NCBI GenBank assembly: GCA_023421395.1
Contig: JAEZTL010000056.1
Coordinates: 1 to 64,000, forward strand
Length of the DNA: 64,000 nucleotides
Direction: 5' to 3'
Source: Bacillota bacterium
Lineage (GTDB): Bacteria; Bacillota; Clostridia; Christensenellales; Aristaeellaceae
Made by a program: the position numbers and the translations under genes
Notes under the pieces: generated by a model
The model's database searches: none
What the model saw: the letters and a program-made list of their open reading frames with translations, nothing else
Told to the model about the DNA's origin: nothing
Shown here: in pieces, positions 39,855-48,115 of the stretch
Numbering within the stretch: the stretch's first letter is position 1
Layout: every line of letters starts with the position of its first letter

Positions 39855-40361
39855 CTACGTCAGCGGAAGGATCACGCCGCAGGCAAAGCGCTCGCCGGAC
39901 ATGCCCGCCGGCTGGGATGTGAAGTCGTCAGGGTTCAGGTGCACCACCACGGTGCGGCCGACCACCTGGGGCACGGTGAAGCGGTCGGTGTAGACCATGT
40001 TCCAGGCGAATCCGGCGTTGCCAAAAAGAGGCGGAAGATCGCCCGCGTGCTGCGGGTGTTCGCAGTCATAGGGGTTGAAGTGGCTGCCGGCGTCCGCGAA
40101 GGGCGTATCCTCGGTGCCGGTACAGCTGGAGCCCTCGTGGATGTGAAAGCCAAACACGCGGCCCGCGCAGGGCCCGCTCTCCCCCGGAAGGCCGGTGAAT
40201 TCGGCGGCCACGACGACGCCCGGCCCGCTGGGGTAGAAGGTGACATAGCCTTCCACGGCGGGATACGCCGCGCTCCCCCGCACGATGGCCCGCGCCGCGG
40301 GTTTCAGCGTGCGCAGCATGTGGCCAAGATAACTCGCGCCCTGGCCCCGGCCATAGTACAA
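39855..40361 (-). CDS. Superoxide dismutase, Cu/Zn family
   Basis: 168 residues. Metal ligands are in the usual order: FGFHIHEGSSC (His pair, disulfide Cys), DAGSHFNP (bridging His), EHPQHAGDLP (His, His, Asp) and VVVHLNPDDF (last His). The protein detoxifies superoxide. The start is a TTG at 40361, 7 nt after AAAGGGAGGTG; the only ATG in frame is 42 nt further in, and longer in-frame starts upstream lack a ribosome binding site. No signal peptide is visible, so it is predicted to be cytoplasmic, unlike many bacterial Cu/Zn SODs. Confidence 0.88.
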   Translation of the reverse strand: MYYGRGQGASYLGHMLRTLKPAARAIVRGSAAYPAVEGYVTFYPSGPGVVVAAEFTGLPGESGPCAGRVFGFHIHEGSSCTGTEDTPFADAGSHFNPYDCEHPQHAGDLPPLFGNAGFAWNMVYTDRFTVPQVVGRTVVVHLNPDDFTSQPAGMSGERFACGVILPLT

Positions 40362-40455
40362 CCTGAAACACCTCCCTTTGATGAAGCTGTCCCATTGTAT
40401 GCGGCGGGGAGGCGCGGGCATGCTTCCCATCAATCCGCGCGGCGCGCCGCCCGCT

Positions 40456-40959
40456 TCAGCGGTACACGGTTTCCGCGCCCCGCTCCGCCTTCACGTCCAC
40501 GGACCGGGCGCGCAGCGTAAGGTAGGTTTGGCCGTCCAGGTCGTACTTGTCCAGCACGCCGGTGACCTCGATCCAGTCGTCATCCTGGGGCAGTTCGCCT
40601 TCCCAGGTAAACTCAAAGCCGCACATGGAGCCGTCGTTGCCGCAGCAGCCCGGCCCGACGCGGTACACGTAATCGTAAGTGGTGTCCGTGGGTTCGTAAT
40701 ACTCCGATGTAAACATGCCCTCCAGCTTGATGGTACGGCCGATGTAGTCGTCGTAGTTGGTGTAGATCTCGTTGATGTAGGTGACGTACATGTTCTCGGT
40801 CAGCTCGATGGCGGCGCCGGCGTTGGACGCGCCGTCCGCGCCGGCGGCGGACGCCGGGGCGGCCTCAGCCGCGCCGGAATCGCCCGCTTTCTCCACCGCG
40901 CAGCCCGAAAACACCAGCGCCAGACACAGAAACAGTACATATCCCGTAAATTTTTTCAT
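40456..40959 (-). CDS. Zinc-operon lipoprotein with OB-like domain (DUF1980/TIGR03943-like)
   Basis: 167 residues. Signal peptide with lipobox LVFSGC (cleavage before the Cys near residue 20), so membrane-anchored outside the cell. An acidic/alanine-rich spacer (25-50) follows, then an OB-like beta domain: YIGRTIKLEGMFTSEY, RVGPGCCGNDGSMCGFEFTW (three cysteines), WIEVTGVLDKYDLDGQTYLTL. The CC...C part resembles the C-terminal half of the TIGR03943/DUF1980 proteins found beside Gram-positive metal transporters. The start overlaps the znuB stop (ATGA), so it belongs to the operon. A role in zinc delivery or permease assembly is inferred. Confidence 0.75.
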   Translation of the reverse strand: MKKFTGYVLFLCLALVFSGCAVEKAGDSGAAEAAPASAAGADGASNAGAAIELTENMYVTYINEIYTNYDDYIGRTIKLEGMFTSEYYEPTDTTYDYVYRVGPGCCGNDGSMCGFEFTWEGELPQDDDWIEVTGVLDKYDLDGQTYLTLRARSVDVKAERGAETVYR

Positions 40960-41783
40960 GTCTTTCTCCTCCCCTTCAAGAAAGCCGCGGCGGAAAACGC
41001 GGCGAACATGACCATGTTGACCGTCACCACACTGGCGCCGGCGGGCGTCGCCGCGAGGTAGGAAACCGTCATCCCGATCAGAAAGTTGACCACCGACAGC
41101 GCCGCGGCGCAGGCGATCACCGACCGGTAGGAGCGCATCAGCCGCATGGCGGTCAGCGCCGGGAAGATCACAAGGCTCGAAATCAGCAGCGCGCCCATCA
41201 GCCGCATGCCCACCACCACGGTGACCGCCGTTAAAAGCGCCAGCAGCATGTTGTACAGCCCCGCCCGGACGCCGGTGGCACGGGCGAACCCCTCGTCAAA
41301 GGTGACCGCGAAGATCTGCGCGTAGAAGACCAGGTACAGCGCCAGCACCGCCAGCGACAGGATCACGCTCAGGGTCACATCGGACTTGCTCATGGCCAGG
41401 ATCGAACCGAACATGTAGTTGCACACGTCCACGTTCATGCCGGTGGTGACGGAGATTACCATCACGCCCACGGCGAGCGAACCCGTGGAGATCAGCGCGA
41501 TGGCCGCGTCCCCCTTGATCTTGCTGCGCTCGCTGAGGCGCAGCAGCAAAAACGCCGCGAGAATCACCACCGGCACCGCCACGCCGAGGGGCGCCGTGCC
41601 CATTGCCTGGGCGATGGCCAGCGCCCCGAAGCCCACGTGGGACAGCCCGTCGCCGATCATCGAATAGCGCTTGAGCACCAGGTTTACGCCCAGGAGCGCC
41701 GCGCACAGCGCCACCAGCGTGCCCACGATCAGCGCGCGGGACAAAAACGGGTAGGACAGCATCTGCCGGATCACGTCAATCAT
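40956..41783 (-). CDS. znuB: Zinc/manganese ABC transporter permease
   Basis: A 275-residue membrane subunit of the ABC-3 family with about eight helices. Typical segments are LGVNLVLKRYSMIGDGLSHVGFGALA, the coupling region IKGDAAIALISTGSLAVGVMVIS and VGMRLMGALLISSLVIFPALTAMRL. ATG 41783 follows GGAGGTGGCGCGG; it lies 8 nt inside the ATPase gene. Normal length for ZnuB/MntB. Confidence 0.93.
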   Translation of the reverse strand: MIDVIRQMLSYPFLSRALIVGTLVALCAALLGVNLVLKRYSMIGDGLSHVGFGALAIAQAMGTAPLGVAVPVVILAAFLLLRLSERSKIKGDAAIALISTGSLAVGVMVISVTTGMNVDVCNYMFGSILAMSKSDVTLSVILSLAVLALYLVFYAQIFAVTFDEGFARATGVRAGLYNMLLALLTAVTVVVGMRLMGALLISSLVIFPALTAMRLMRSYRSVIACAAALSVVNFLIGMTVSYLAATPAGASVVTVNMVMFAAFSAAAFLKGRRKT

Positions 41784-42480
41784 CCGCGCCACCTCCCAAA
41801 AACAGCCGCCCGGCGGTGCTTTGACGGTAACCGTCCACCGTGCCGAAGAAGAGGGGCTTCCCCGCCAGGTGCAGAATGTGGGTGGCATAGCGCACCGCGG
41901 CGCGGATGTCGTGGGACACCATGATGACCGCGATGCCCTCCCGGTGGATCTCCCCGATCAGGCGGTAAAGCTCCTTGGTGGCCACCGGATCGAGCCCCGC
42001 CGCCGGCTCGTCCAGCACGATCAGCCGCGTGGTGGCGCACAGCGCCCGCGCCAGCAGCACCCGCTGCTGCTGGCCGCCGGACAGCGCGCGGTAGGGCCGC
42101 CTCGACAGCCCCTCCACGCCCAGCTTTTCCATGTTGGTCCTGGCGCGCCCGCGCTCGCCCCCGGAATACCAGGGGCGGGCGCCGCGCCGGTTGAGGCAGC
42201 CCGACAGCACGACCTCCCATACGCTGGCGGGAAAATCCCGCATGAGGCTGGTCTGCTGGGGCAGGTAGCCGATTTCGTCCCGCGTGAGGCCGCCGCCTGT
42301 CAGGACGGCGCCGTCCCTGACGGATTCGAGGCCCAATAGCGCCTTCATCAGCGTGCTCTTGCCGGAACCGTTCTCCCCCACGACGCAGAGGTAATCCCCC
42401 TGATTCACTGAAAAAGAGACCTCCTTCAGAACCACGCCGCCCTCATAGGCGACCGACACGTCCTGGCAGGCGACCAGCAT
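41776..42480 (-). CDS. znuC: Zinc/manganese ABC transporter ATP-binding protein
   Basis: 234 residues, one ABC domain: Walker A GENGSGKST (about 35-43), Q-loop YLPQQTSLMRDFP, signature LSGGQQQRVLLARAL, Walker B RLIVLDEPAAGLD, and H-loop VSHDIRAA. The C-terminus contains no metal-binding extension. The gene overlaps znuA by 1 base and znuB by 8, giving one translationally coupled uptake system. Confidence 0.94.
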   Translation of the reverse strand: MLVACQDVSVAYEGGVVLKEVSFSVNQGDYLCVVGENGSGKSTLMKALLGLESVRDGAVLTGGGLTRDEIGYLPQQTSLMRDFPASVWEVVLSGCLNRRGARPWYSGGERGRARTNMEKLGVEGLSRRPYRALSGGQQQRVLLARALCATTRLIVLDEPAAGLDPVATKELYRLIGEIHREGIAVIMVSHDIRAAVRYATHILHLAGKPLFFGTVDGYRQSTAGRLFLGGGADD

Positions 42481-43433
42481 TACTTCATCGCCTCCCGGAG
42501 GGTCTCAAGGTTTCCGGTCATCAGCGTCAGGTAAGTCGCGCCCGCGTCCAAATCCGCCCGGGACACGTTGTGGCCGGAGTGGAACATCGCCGTCTTGGCG
42601 CCGGTTTGCTCCGCGATGCTGTCCGCCACCAGATGGTTGGAAAATTCGATGTAGAACACCGTGGAGACCCCGGTGGTCTTCACCTTGTCGATCAGAAAGG
42701 CGATGGTGGCCGCGCTGGGCTCGGTTTCATTGCTGCAGCCGGGGAAGGCGGCGTAGCAGGTGAGGCCGTACTCGTCGGCAAAGTACCGGAGTGGGAAGCG
42801 GTCGCCCACGATCAGGGTTTTGTTGGCCACACCCGCGAAGAAGTCTGAAAACTTCCGGTCGAGGGTGGAGAGCGCCTCGCCGTAGGAATCGGAATTGGCC
42901 TCGTAGGCCGCCGCGTTCGCCGGGTCGAGGGCGGAGAGCTTCGCCGCGATGGCCCGCTGGATCAGGTCCGCGTTCTTCGGCGAGGTCCACACGTGCTCGT
43001 CGTACTCGATTTCGTGCGCTTCGTCGCCGTCCTCGTGCTCGTGCTCTTCTTCGGTCATGCCCTCCAGCGTTTCCTCTTCCACCGCGTTCACGCAGTCGAT
43101 CATGCGGATGGCCGGCACCTGGTGATCGAAGGCGGACAGGATGTCGTCCACCCACGCGTCGCCCTCGCCGCCCGTATACACGAAGAGATCCGCGTTCTGG
43201 ATCTTCAGAATGTCCTGAGGCGTGGGCTCGTAGGAATGGCTCTCGGAGCCGGGCGGCAGCAGCATGACGATGTCGGCGCTGCCGCCGGCCACCTGCCGGC
43301 AAAAGTCGAAAGCGGGAAAGTTGGTGGCGACGACGGAGATCTTTTCGCCCTCCGCGGCCAGCGCCGCCGGCGCAGCGGCGAACGCGACGGACATGACGAC
43401 CAAAGCGGTCAAAACCGCCAGAATTTTTTTCAT
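42480..43433 (-). CDS. znuA: Zinc-binding ABC transporter substrate-binding protein (His-rich loop)
   Basis: 317 residues with a signal peptide (residues 1-26, PAALA-AE). Metal-ligand regions of the cluster A-1 family: SHSYEPTP (first His), YDEHVWTSPKNADL (second His), then the C-terminal site AMFHSGHN. Between them is a charged histidine-rich loop EEEHEHEDGDEAHEIEYDEH, the hallmark of zinc-specific members. The start has GGAGGAAT upstream. There is no lipobox, so it would be secreted or held by other means, unusual for a Gram-positive binding protein. Confidence 0.92.
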   Translation of the reverse strand: MKKILAVLTALVVMSVAFAAAPAALAAEGEKISVVATNFPAFDFCRQVAGGSADIVMLLPPGSESHSYEPTPQDILKIQNADLFVYTGGEGDAWVDDILSAFDHQVPAIRMIDCVNAVEEETLEGMTEEEHEHEDGDEAHEIEYDEHVWTSPKNADLIQRAIAAKLSALDPANAAAYEANSDSYGEALSTLDRKFSDFFAGVANKTLIVGDRFPLRYFADEYGLTCYAAFPGCSNETEPSAATIAFLIDKVKTTGVSTVFYIEFSNHLVADSIAEQTGAKTAMFHSGHNVSRADLDAGATYLTLMTGNLETLREAMK

Positions 43434-43474
43434 TATTCTATTCCTCCATGCGCTTGATGGGTATGGCAAAACAA

Positions 43475-43491
43475 GGCCCGCGAACCGGGCC
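43475..43491 (-). terminator. Hairpin between the small metal-site protein and znuA
   Basis: GGCCCG and CGGGCC (6 bp, 5-nt loop). On the minus strand it is followed by TTGTTTTGCC, giving a weak terminator or attenuator before znuA. Confidence 0.45.
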
Positions 43492-43504
43492 GCGCAGGAG
43501 ACTA

Positions 43505-43804
43505 TCAATTGTTCATGCGGATGCCGAGGGTGACGAGGGAGGCGCGGGCGGCGCAGGCGGCACGCTCGCCCCGGAAGGCCGGCGACGAGGCGTGCGTGAA
43601 AAGCGACAGCGCGCCGACCAGCGCCACGGCGCCCAGGGCTTTGAACGCCAGCTGAGAGGCGGTGTAGGCCACGCACAGTGGGCAATGCCCGTCCTGGCAG
43701 TGGTGTCCGGCGTGGGCAAACTGAATGCCCACGGCCAGGAGGACCGCCAGCGCGAACAGCGCCGACAAAATCAGCGCGGTCCTGCGGAATGTTCTCGTCC
43801 GCAT
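43505..43804 (-). CDS. Small membrane protein with Cys/His motif (DUF2946-like)
   Basis: 99 residues, ATG with GGAAAGGAGG upstream. First helix about residues 8-30, second about 50-72. Between them is the metal-site-like segment HAGHHCQDGHCPLCVAYTA (HHC-x4-C-x2-C), resembling the C-x-x-C-x4-H of DUF2946 proteins. The position directly before znuA suggests a role in zinc handling. No enzyme activity is recognised. Confidence 0.65.
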   Translation of the reverse strand: MRTRTFRRTALILSALFALAVLLAVGIQFAHAGHHCQDGHCPLCVAYTASQLAFKALGAVALVGALSLFTHASSPAFRGERAACAARASLVTLGIRMNN

Positions 43805-44038
43805 GGCGCGGCCTCCTTTCCGGCGGCGGATTGCCGCAAACTGAGCGGAAAGCCCCGGAGGGCGTATTGCTCGGGCGGCGGTTTCGCCGCTTCCAATGGG
43901 ACGCACACAAAACCCGGCGGGTTCCATCAAAATGTCAAATGTTCCCGGGTGTGGACTTTTGGGTCGCCCTGATGTAAGCTTATGGTATGCTTAACTGATG
44001 GAAAATTTTGCGCAAATTTCCGCACATGGAGGCACCCC

Positions 44039-45391
44039 ATGAGAAAGCTGACGTTTCTGACCGCGGTGATTCTGACGCTGGCGCTCCCGGCGCAGGCGGC
44101 GACCGTGACGGGCGCGGACATCCGAAACCCGTTCTTTGCCTGGAACGGTCTCGCGCTCAAGGTGGATCTGTTTACCGAAGATCCGGCCGAGGTGGACTAT
44201 GCTTCCGAATCCGGCGGAAAAACGGTAATGCTCCGGCTGAAGGCGCCGGAGGGTGCGCCGATGGACGCCGTTCAGGCGGGCCTGAACGCTCTGCGCCTCC
44301 GAGACGCCTCGGGCGAAGAGCGGATCCCCGCCGCCTGGCGCGTCAACGGGGACGCGGGCGGCCTGCTGACGGGCTTCGACCTGATTTACGAATTGCCCGC
44401 GGGCACGCCGTCAGGCGGCGCGTCCCTCGTGGCGGGGGATCCCTCGGCGGGGAGCCGGACGGTGCTCCCGCTGTCGGCGGGCGCGGCCGAGGGCGCCGAA
44501 GCGGCCCAGCCCTCCGTCCCACCGGAAACCGGAGCGCAGCCCGCTTCTTCGCCGGGACCCGCGGCCGAGGGGGATTCGCTGCCGCTTCAGACGGCGCTGA
44601 TCCGCACGCTGCTGGCTTCGGCGGTGGCGGAGGCTTCGGATCCCTGGGCGAAGGCCATCCTCTCCTCCGGGCCCCGGGACATCGCCTATGAGAACGGCGT
44701 AGTGCGCTTCACGCTGCGCGCCTTCGACCCGCGGCTTGACGAACTGGGCGACTACGGGGCGGACCGGGCCGCATATCTTTCAAAGCTGCTGGAAAACGCG
44801 GCGCGCCACAACCTGAACTGCGCGCTGCCGGTAACGCCGGTGGCGGGCACCTACGGCGCGGACGGCGAAGATGTCAAGGCGCTTTCAAAGTCGGTGGAAA
44901 AGGCCGCGGCCATCGCCCGGAAGGCCTTTGACGACCCGCGGGTGCGGGTGGCGCTGGCGGACCTGATTTTGGGCGACGGCGCCGCGGCGCGCTACGGCCG
45001 CGGCAGAGCGGAGGCGGTCGCGCCGCTCTTTGCGGCCCGGTTCCGGCAGCGGCTGAACGTGTCGGAGGGCCCTTTTGCCCTTCGGCTGACCGCGACTGTC
45101 GCGGACGGCGCGGCGCTGGCCGAGTCGGCCTACCGCGCGGCGCTCTCACGGCTCAAGGCGCGCGCGGACGCCGAGGCAATGGAGAACCGCGAGATCGAAG
45201 ACCTCTTTGTGAAACAGCTCTCTGAAAGGGCTGCTTCCCTCAAGGCCGGGGACGCCGCGCCCCGCGTCTTCGCGCTGAACCTGGATGAACTGCCCGCCTC
45301 GCCCGGCGCGGACTACGAAGCGTACCTCACAGAATACCTCGGCGCTTACGACGCCCGCCTGGCCGACCTCGTCCTTGCGGCACGGGGCTGA
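44039..45391 (+). CDS. Exported protein of unknown function
   Basis: 450 residues. Signal peptide 1-21 (KLTFLTAVILTLALPAQAA-TV), TGGAGG before the ATG. The first half has a short beta region (KTVMLRLKAPEG), then a linker rich in proline, serine and alanine (about 150-190, SVPPETGAQPASSPGPAAEG). The second half is helical and alanine-rich, with repeated LLxxAxxH and RLKARADAEAME segments. No family is recognised; no anchor or lipobox. It is followed closely by a lysozyme gene and may act at the cell surface. Confidence 0.65.
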   Translation: MRKLTFLTAVILTLALPAQAATVTGADIRNPFFAWNGLALKVDLFTEDPAEVDYASESGGKTVMLRLKAPEGAPMDAVQAGLNALRLRDASGEERIPAAWRVNGDAGGLLTGFDLIYELPAGTPSGGASLVAGDPSAGSRTVLPLSAGAAEGAEAAQPSVPPETGAQPASSPGPAAEGDSLPLQTALIRTLLASAVAEASDPWAKAILSSGPRDIAYENGVVRFTLRAFDPRLDELGDYGADRAAYLSKLLENAARHNLNCALPVTPVAGTYGADGEDVKALSKSVEKAAAIARKAFDDPRVRVALADLILGDGAAARYGRGRAEAVAPLFAARFRQRLNVSEGPFALRLTATVADGAALAESAYRAALSRLKARADAEAMENREIEDLFVKQLSERAASLKAGDAAPRVFALNLDELPASPGADYEAYLTEYLGAYDARLADLVLAARG

Positions 45392-45441
45392 GCCCCGGCA
45401 CGTCAACCCCAAAAGAACCGAAAGCGGAAAGGCGGGCGAAC

Positions 45442-46155
45442 ATGAAACGAAAGGCCTTTTGGCTGGGCGCCGCCCTGGTCAGCCTGATCGCGCTGATCGC
45501 GCTCATCGCCGGGGGCGTCCTGCGCCCCAACGCGGTTTTCGCCGCGCGCTATCCGGTTCACGGAGTGGACGTATCCGCCTATCAGGGAAACATTGACTGG
45601 ACGGTGCTGTCCGAGGGGCTGGACTTCGCGTTCATCAAAGCCACCGAGGGCAGCGGCGCCGCCGATGCGCACTTCGCCGCAAACTTCGCCGGCGCGGCGG
45701 AAGCAGGGCTGTTGGCCGGCGCGTACCACTTTTTCAGCTTTGAAAGCCCCGGCGAAACCCAGGCGGAGAACTTCATCCGGACCGCGGGCAGCCTCTCCGG
45801 CAGGCTTCCGCCGGTGGTGGATGTGGAGCTGTACGGGGTCTTCCGCGCGCATCCGCCGGACGCGGCGGCGGTGCGGGAGAAGCTCGGCCCGCTGCTCGGC
45901 GCGCTCACCGCGCGCTACGGTGTAAAGCCCATCCTCTACGCCACCGGGACCAGCTGGAACCTGTACCTCCGGGACGCCTACGCCGGTTACCCGCTGTGGA
46001 TCCGCGAGGTTTATCTCGTGCCCCGCGCGCCGTTTTTATTCTGGCAGTATTCGGACAAGGGCCGCCGCGCCGGCTACGACGGGCCGGAAAAGTACATCGA
46101 CCTGAACGTCTTCGCCGGCTCCAAGGAGGCGCTGGCCGCGCTGGCGCTGCCGTAA
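45442..46155 (+). CDS. GH25 lysozyme (N-acetylmuramidase), membrane-anchored
   Basis: 237 residues. One N-terminal hydrophobic helix (about 8-27) anchors it outside the cell. The GH25 barrel begins at about residue 38 with the catalytic aspartate in HGVDVSAYQGNIDW (Asp43) and the glutamate in PPVVDVELYG; KATEGS and YHFFSF motifs also fit. It cleaves the MurNAc-GlcNAc bond, serving cell-wall turnover. It is not part of the phage cassette by position. GAAAGGCGGGCG precedes the ATG. Confidence 0.9.
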   Translation: MKRKAFWLGAALVSLIALIALIAGGVLRPNAVFAARYPVHGVDVSAYQGNIDWTVLSEGLDFAFIKATEGSGAADAHFAANFAGAAEAGLLAGAYHFFSFESPGETQAENFIRTAGSLSGRLPPVVDVELYGVFRAHPPDAAAVREKLGPLLGALTARYGVKPILYATGTSWNLYLRDAYAGYPLWIREVYLVPRAPFLFWQYSDKGRRAGYDGPEKYIDLNVFAGSKEALAALALP

Positions 46156-46168
46156 TCCCCCGAGAAAC

Positions 46169-46218
46169 ATCAAAAGACCGGGCCTTCCCCCGCGCGGGGG
46201 AAGGCCCGGTCTTTTGAT
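46169..46218. terminator. 50-bp perfect palindrome, bidirectional terminator
   Basis: Perfect inverted repeat ATCAAAAGACCGGGCC... around a CGCG centre, between convergent genes (lysozyme rightward, phoR leftward). The AAAAG/CTTTT ends give U-tracts in both directions. Confidence 0.9.
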
Positions 46219-46221
46219 CCG

Positions 46222-47886
46222 TTACGGTCCGGGGAAAGAGATGATGATGCTGGTGCCCTTGCCCACCTGGCTGTCGAGCGACACCGTGGCGCCGTGCACG
46301 GCGGCGCTGTGCTTGACGATGGAAAGGCCCAGGCCCGTGCCGCCGGTTTCGCGGGCGTGGCTGTGATCCACGCGGTAGAACCGCTCGAACACCCGCGCAT
46401 GGTGCTCCGGCGGAATGCCGATGCCGGTGTCCCGCACGGTGAGGATCGCGCCGCCGCCTTCCTTTTTGACGATGACCGCCACGCTGCCGCCCTTCACGTT
46501 GTACTTGATGGCGTTGTCGCAGAGGTTGTAGATCATCTCCTCCAGAATCTTTTCGTAGCCGGAGATCTCCGCGCGTTCGCCGGAGGCGGTGATGCTCACT
46601 TCACGCCGCTCGGCCAGCGGCATGAGCCGCCGCGCCACGCCTTCGCTGAGCGCCATCAGGTCCACCTTGCCCTTTTCCGGCAGGCGTGCCTTTTCGTCCA
46701 GCCGCGACAGCTTCATCACATCCTCCACCAACGCGATGAGCCGGTTGGCCTCGTCATAGATGCGGGCGGCGAAGTCGCGCATGTCGTCGGGACGGGCGGT
46801 GCCGTTTTTCATGATCTCGGCATAGCCGGTGATGGACGTCAGCGGCGTCTTGAGCTCGTGGGACACGTTGGCGGTGAATTCCCTGCGGCTCCGCTCGGCG
46901 CTCTCCCGGTCTGTGACGTCGAGGGCCAGGATCACCGTGCCCCGCGCGCCGCCGCTCGGTTCCACCGGATTCCCGATCAGCTGATAGGTACGCTCGCCCA
47001 TTTTGAGCTCCGCCTCGGCGCTCTCGCCCCGGAGCGACCGCTCCACCACGCTCTCCAGTGCCACCGAGCGGTTGACGGACAGGATCGGCCGGCCCACGTA
47101 GGCCTTCGGGCTGACGCCGAAGATCTCCGCCGCGCTCTCGTTGATGGACAGCACGTCTCCGGAGCCGGAGAGCAGCACCATGCCCTCCCGCATATGGGCG
47201 GTGACGGCGGCAAACTCCCGCCGGTTCTCGGTCAGCTCCTGCAGGCGCTTTTCAAGCTCCTCCTTCTGGCGCTGCATGCGCGAGAGCAGCGGGCTCAGTT
47301 CGTCGTACACGTCGTTTTCCAGCGGTTGGTCCAAGTTCAGGTGGTTGATGGGCGATACGATGCGCCCGGCCATCACCCGCGCCAGCAGCAGGGATACCAC
47401 GCTCACGCCCAGAAGAATCAGAAGGAACAGCGGCAAAAGCCTCACCAGAAGCCCGAGAACGCTTGACTGGCTGCTGGAGAGCCGGAGCACGTTGCCGTCG
47501 TCGGTGCGGACGGCAAAATACACCGTCTCCTGGGACAGCGTGTCGGAATAGCGGTGGGTCTGGCCGCTGCCGCCCGTCAACGCGGCCTGAATTTCCGGGC
47601 GGTTCAGGTGGTTTTCCATATGGGCGGCGTCGGCGGTGCTGTCGTAGAGTACGGCGCCGTCGGGCGCCACCAGCGTGACGCGGTTGTCGGAGTAAAAGCC
47701 GTTGAAGTAGGCGGCCTCGTCCTTCTCCCGCGCCATCGCGTACATCAGGTACCCGGCCTCCACCTTGAGCCGGTCCTCCAGCTGCCGGGTGTAGGACTGG
47801 TACAGCGTCAGCATGATAAAGCCGGACGCCAGGACCGCGGCGCACAGCGCGGATACGAAGATGATCCGGAAAATTCGCTTTGTCAT
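46222..47886 (-). CDS. phoR: Phosphate-regulon sensor histidine kinase (PhoR-like)
   Basis: A 554-residue membrane kinase. TM1 about 7-29, an extracytoplasmic sensing segment, TM2 about 148-172, a HAMP-like linker (SPINHLNLDQPLENDVYDELSPLL), a PAS domain (EGMVLLSGSGDVLSINESAAEIFG), then HisKA with FTANVSHELKTPLTSITG (phosphoacceptor His about 342) and the ATPase with NLCDNAIKYNV, DTGIGIPPEHHARVFERFYR and GTGLGLSIVKH. The start ATG 47886 has GAGAGGTGAC upstream. It lies downstream of the response regulator but separated from it by structured element C. Confidence 0.9.
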   Translation of the reverse strand: MTKRIFRIIFVSALCAAVLASGFIMLTLYQSYTRQLEDRLKVEAGYLMYAMAREKDEAAYFNGFYSDNRVTLVAPDGAVLYDSTADAAHMENHLNRPEIQAALTGGSGQTHRYSDTLSQETVYFAVRTDDGNVLRLSSSQSSVLGLLVRLLPLFLLILLGVSVVSLLLARVMAGRIVSPINHLNLDQPLENDVYDELSPLLSRMQRQKEELEKRLQELTENRREFAAVTAHMREGMVLLSGSGDVLSINESAAEIFGVSPKAYVGRPILSVNRSVALESVVERSLRGESAEAELKMGERTYQLIGNPVEPSGGARGTVILALDVTDRESAERSRREFTANVSHELKTPLTSITGYAEIMKNGTARPDDMRDFAARIYDEANRLIALVEDVMKLSRLDEKARLPEKGKVDLMALSEGVARRLMPLAERREVSITASGERAEISGYEKILEEMIYNLCDNAIKYNVKGGSVAVIVKKEGGGAILTVRDTGIGIPPEHHARVFERFYRVDHSHARETGGTGLGLSIVKHSAAVHGATVSLDSQVGKGTSIIISFPGP

Positions 47887-47945
47887 GTCACCTCTCCAGG
47901 GCAATCCGCGTACGGACCGCAAACCGCCCCGTCGCACCTTTTGAT

Positions 47946-48112
47946 CGTTCCCGGCGCGCATGCGCGCCGGGAACGCGGTTTCGTCAATCGGCGCGCACAC
48001 CGGTTGACGAAACATCTCCTCAAGTCGGCGCGCCGCCCGGAAATCCCGGAGAATTTCAGGCGCGCGCAGCTTCCCCCTTCGCAAACGCTTTCGGCGCGGC
48101 CGCGAGCGTTTG
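47946..48112. repeat. Structured four-hairpin repeat element, copy C
   Basis: Third copy. Hairpin 1: perfect 30-nt palindrome 47946-47975, loop with CATGC. Hairpin 2: 13-bp stem 47979-47991/48000-48012, loop ending GCACA. Hairpin 3: outer GCGCGCC/GGCGCGC (48028-48034/48059-48065), inner GGAAAT/ATTTC, then GCGCAG. Hairpin 4: CAAACGCT/AGCGTTTG (48082-48089/48105-48112). Here it sits inside an operon, between phoB and phoR, three bases from the phoB stop. Confidence 0.75.
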
Positions 48113-48115
48113 TCC

